A DNA stretch of 15,775 nt, taken from positions 1-15,775 of the forward strand of contig CAJIYY010000054.1 in NCBI GenBank assembly GCA_905181755.1. The letters run 5' to 3'. Of this stretch, positions 14,357-15,775 are shown piece after piece. This stretch comes from Candidatus Dadabacteria bacterium UBA1144 (GTDB lineage: Bacteria > Desulfobacterota_D > UBA1144). Under the pieces are notes generated by a model that was given only the letters and a program-made list of their open reading frames with translations, did not search any database and was not told the DNA's origin. The position numbers and the translations under genes were made by a program. Numbering within the stretch: the first letter of the stretch is position 1; each line of letters begins with the position of its first letter.

Positions 14357-15407
14357 CAATATAAAACTTTCTGCTGGGATACTTTATGTAGGCATTATAG
14401 TGTCATCTGTTCTTTTGTCCCTACATCTAGATCTTAGTAGAATTCTTATATCTTATTTGGGAGATACTTTAAAAACTGCATACATCTACTTTCTGCTTGT
14501 TCTTATAGTTACATTACCTCTTGACATATTATCCAGTAAAAAATTAAATACTCACAAAGATAGTGGAATTAGTAAAATCCTAGCCTCGAATTGCCTACTC
14601 TTTCTAATCTTTATTTTTTTTATTAATATGATTAACATCGTCTTTAAAATAGACAATGTTCTTTTTGCTTTTATTTTTTCTATCTTACTTCAAATATCAA
14701 TACTTGTTATACAAGAAGTTATTACAAACCTCATCTTTAAACCCAAGAAGGAGTCCTTCAATAGCTCTTCTCTATTGATCATCAAAGACGCTCCAAGTTA
14801 TATGACTATGAACATAATGCAAACTCTTAGAGGTTCAAAGATAATAGTTCCAGAACACTGGACTAAGCATAAACACAAAAACTACCAGTTCCATTTAGAA
14901 AGATTCGAGTTAATAGAAAATAAAAAGATTTACACAAAATCAATTTTTTTTAGCATCCTTATTAATGCTATATTTTTTACTCTTATCTACTTCTATTATA
15001 TAAACACCAATGTTTCTTCAGTATATTTCATAATAAATCTCTCATTAATATTTAATCTAATTTCATTTTTATACATTCTAGTACTTCCTATATTAAGTCA
15101 AAATGGTATCACTAACACTGATAATACAATGAAGAATAGGGACTCGAAACTTTTTCAAGAGAACCTCTTAATTTTCGAGAACAATCAAGATAAAAATAAA
15201 ACTAGAGGCAAAATTGTCGAGAGAATCTTTTATCCGATCCCGTCCATAGAAACAAGGGTTAATTCAGACGACAAGAAGAAATTCGCACTATCTAATGTAT
15301 CGAGACTAATTATATTATTCGCTTCCTCGAGTTTATCTATAATTTTCAAAGGAGTTCATGGTAATGCCGGAAAACCAGAAAACTGGCTACTCCCTCCATC
15401 AGAATGA
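14346..15407 (+). CDS. Polytopic membrane protein of unknown function, possibly M48-peptidase-like without the metal motif
   Basis: I do not recognise a named family. The 353-residue product, taken from ATG 14346, has about four N-terminal membrane spans (roughly 8-27, 45-62, 80-98, 103-125), a soluble loop (about 130-200), two further spans (about 203-222 and 228-250) and a polar C-terminal region ending in GNAGKPENWLLPPSE. The loop segment IIVPEHW (166-172), followed by a helix with H183 and E185 just before a membrane span, resembles the layout of membrane M48/M56 peptidases. HExxH is absent, so any such relation would be to an inactive or repurposed form. An upstream in-frame ATG at 14268 would add 26 residues inside the previous gene; 14346 is preferred because it gives an 11-base overlap. 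The next gene starts inside its stop (ATGA). Confidence 0.75.
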   Translation: MKFNNIKLSAGILYVGIIVSSVLLSLHLDLSRILISYLGDTLKTAYIYFLLVLIVTLPLDILSSKKLNTHKDSGISKILASNCLLFLIFIFFINMINIVFKIDNVLFAFIFSILLQISILVIQEVITNLIFKPKKESFNSSSLLIIKDAPSYMTMNIMQTLRGSKIIVPEHWTKHKHKNYQFHLERFELIENKKIYTKSIFFSILINAIFFTLIYFYYINTNVSSVYFIINLSLIFNLISFLYILVLPILSQNGITNTDNTMKNRDSKLFQENLLIFENNQDKNKTRGKIVERIFYPIPSIETRVNSDDKKKFALSNVSRLIILFASSSLSIIFKGVHGNAGKPENWLLPPSE

Positions 15408-15775
15408 AAAATATATATGACAACATAATAATTGGAAGTGGTCTAACTGGTCTAACAATAGCAAAACTTTTATCATCGAAGAAAATTGACTATATAATCT
15501 TAGATAAAAATAAAGATGCTGGCGGCAGGATTTCAACCAACAACTCAACAAGATATAATTTAGATGAAGGGTTTCAAATTTTACTCGAAGATTATCCAAA
15601 CCTAGGAATCTTCCCTGAGATAAATAACTCATCCTTTAAAAAATTTGAATCTGGCTTTATTACAAAGAAAGGAAACAGCTTGTACAAGGTACTTAATCCT
15701 TTGAAGAACATTAAGGGTTTCTTCTTTGATAATAGTTTTCCAGGTTTTACTTTAAAGGATAAGTATCTATTAGGA
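15404..15775 (+). CDS. FAD-dependent oxidoreductase, amine-oxidase/phytoene-desaturase-like, N-terminal part
   Basis: The frame is open from ATG 15404 to the window end (124 codons visible), so this is a truncated gene and not the opposite-strand frame at 15399-15632. The product starts MKNIYDNIIIGSGLTG, a FAD-binding GxGxxG motif, then IILDKNKDAGGRIST, the acidic strand end plus GGR motif of the amine-oxidase superfamily. The following DEGFQILLEDYPN resembles the (D)xGFQ...YP signature of uncharacterised NAD/FAD oxidoreductases related to protoporphyrinogen oxidase and phytoene desaturase. The ATG overlaps the upstream stop by 4 bases (ATGA), so translation should be coupled to the membrane protein. 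The substrate cannot be told; the C-terminal substrate domain is outside the window. Confidence 0.85.
   Translation, partial: MKNIYDNIIIGSGLTGLTIAKLLSSKKIDYIILDKNKDAGGRISTNNSTRYNLDEGFQILLEDYPNLGIFPEINNSSFKKFESGFITKKGNSLYKVLNPLKNIKGFFFDNSFPGFTLKDKYLLG

Noticed and set aside
15399..15632. A 77-codon - strand open frame at the right end
   Set aside because: The + strand frame from 15404 encodes an obvious FAD-binding domain and stays open to the window edge.

Overview
This window looks like part of the chromosome of a streamlined, AT-rich gammaproteobacterium, plausibly a marine planktonic lineage of the SAR86 type. That placement is inferred, not proven. It rests on the gammaproteobacterial order prs-rplY-pth-(hppA)-ychF, the monothiol glutaredoxin/BolA pair, FtsB and PBP4. 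The DNA is clearly AT-rich and genes are very tightly packed: many overlap by 1-20 bases, and the largest gap is about 50 bases. No stretch over 300 bases lacks a gene. I saw no tRNA, rRNA, insertion sequence, CRISPR array or convincing intrinsic terminator.

Left part, + strand (1-7636). First come the 3' end of prs (PRPP synthetase), rplY (long, CTC-type bL25 with an acidic repetitive tail) and pth (peptidyl-tRNA hydrolase). A membrane pyrophosphatase (hppA, potassium-dependent type) is inserted before ychF. Then follows rpsF-rpsR-rplI (bS6, bS18, bL9), preceded by a structured leader that resembles the S6:S18 autoregulatory element. A second transcription unit holds a YcbL-like metallo-beta-lactamase-fold hydrolase, an FtsB-like divisome protein and rsmA (16S rRNA dimethyltransferase). 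Its 3' end overlaps the opposing dacB. The theme of this half is translation: ribosomal proteins, rRNA modification, peptidyl-tRNA recycling and a ribosome-associated ATPase, plus pyrophosphate energy recovery.

Middle part, - strand (13353-7617). A divergent Nramp-superfamily transporter lacks the canonical metal ligands. Downstream of it is a compact operon, bolA/ibaG-like - grxD - polA - dacB, combining iron-sulfur trafficking, DNA repair/replication and cell-wall remodelling.

Right part, + strand (13400-15775). Three overlapping, co-directional genes follow: a renalase-like FAD oxidoreductase, a polytopic membrane protein of unknown function, and an amine-oxidase/phytoene-desaturase-like FAD oxidoreductase cut by the window edge. 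This flavoprotein-membrane protein-flavoprotein cassette is the best candidate for something undescribed.

A second pattern is regulatory. At least three genes that begin transcription units have a -10-like hexamer only 6-11 bases before the start codon and no Shine-Dalgarno sequence. Several genes downstream in the ribosomal operons have strong AGGAG motifs. This suggests leaderless or near-leaderless mRNAs.
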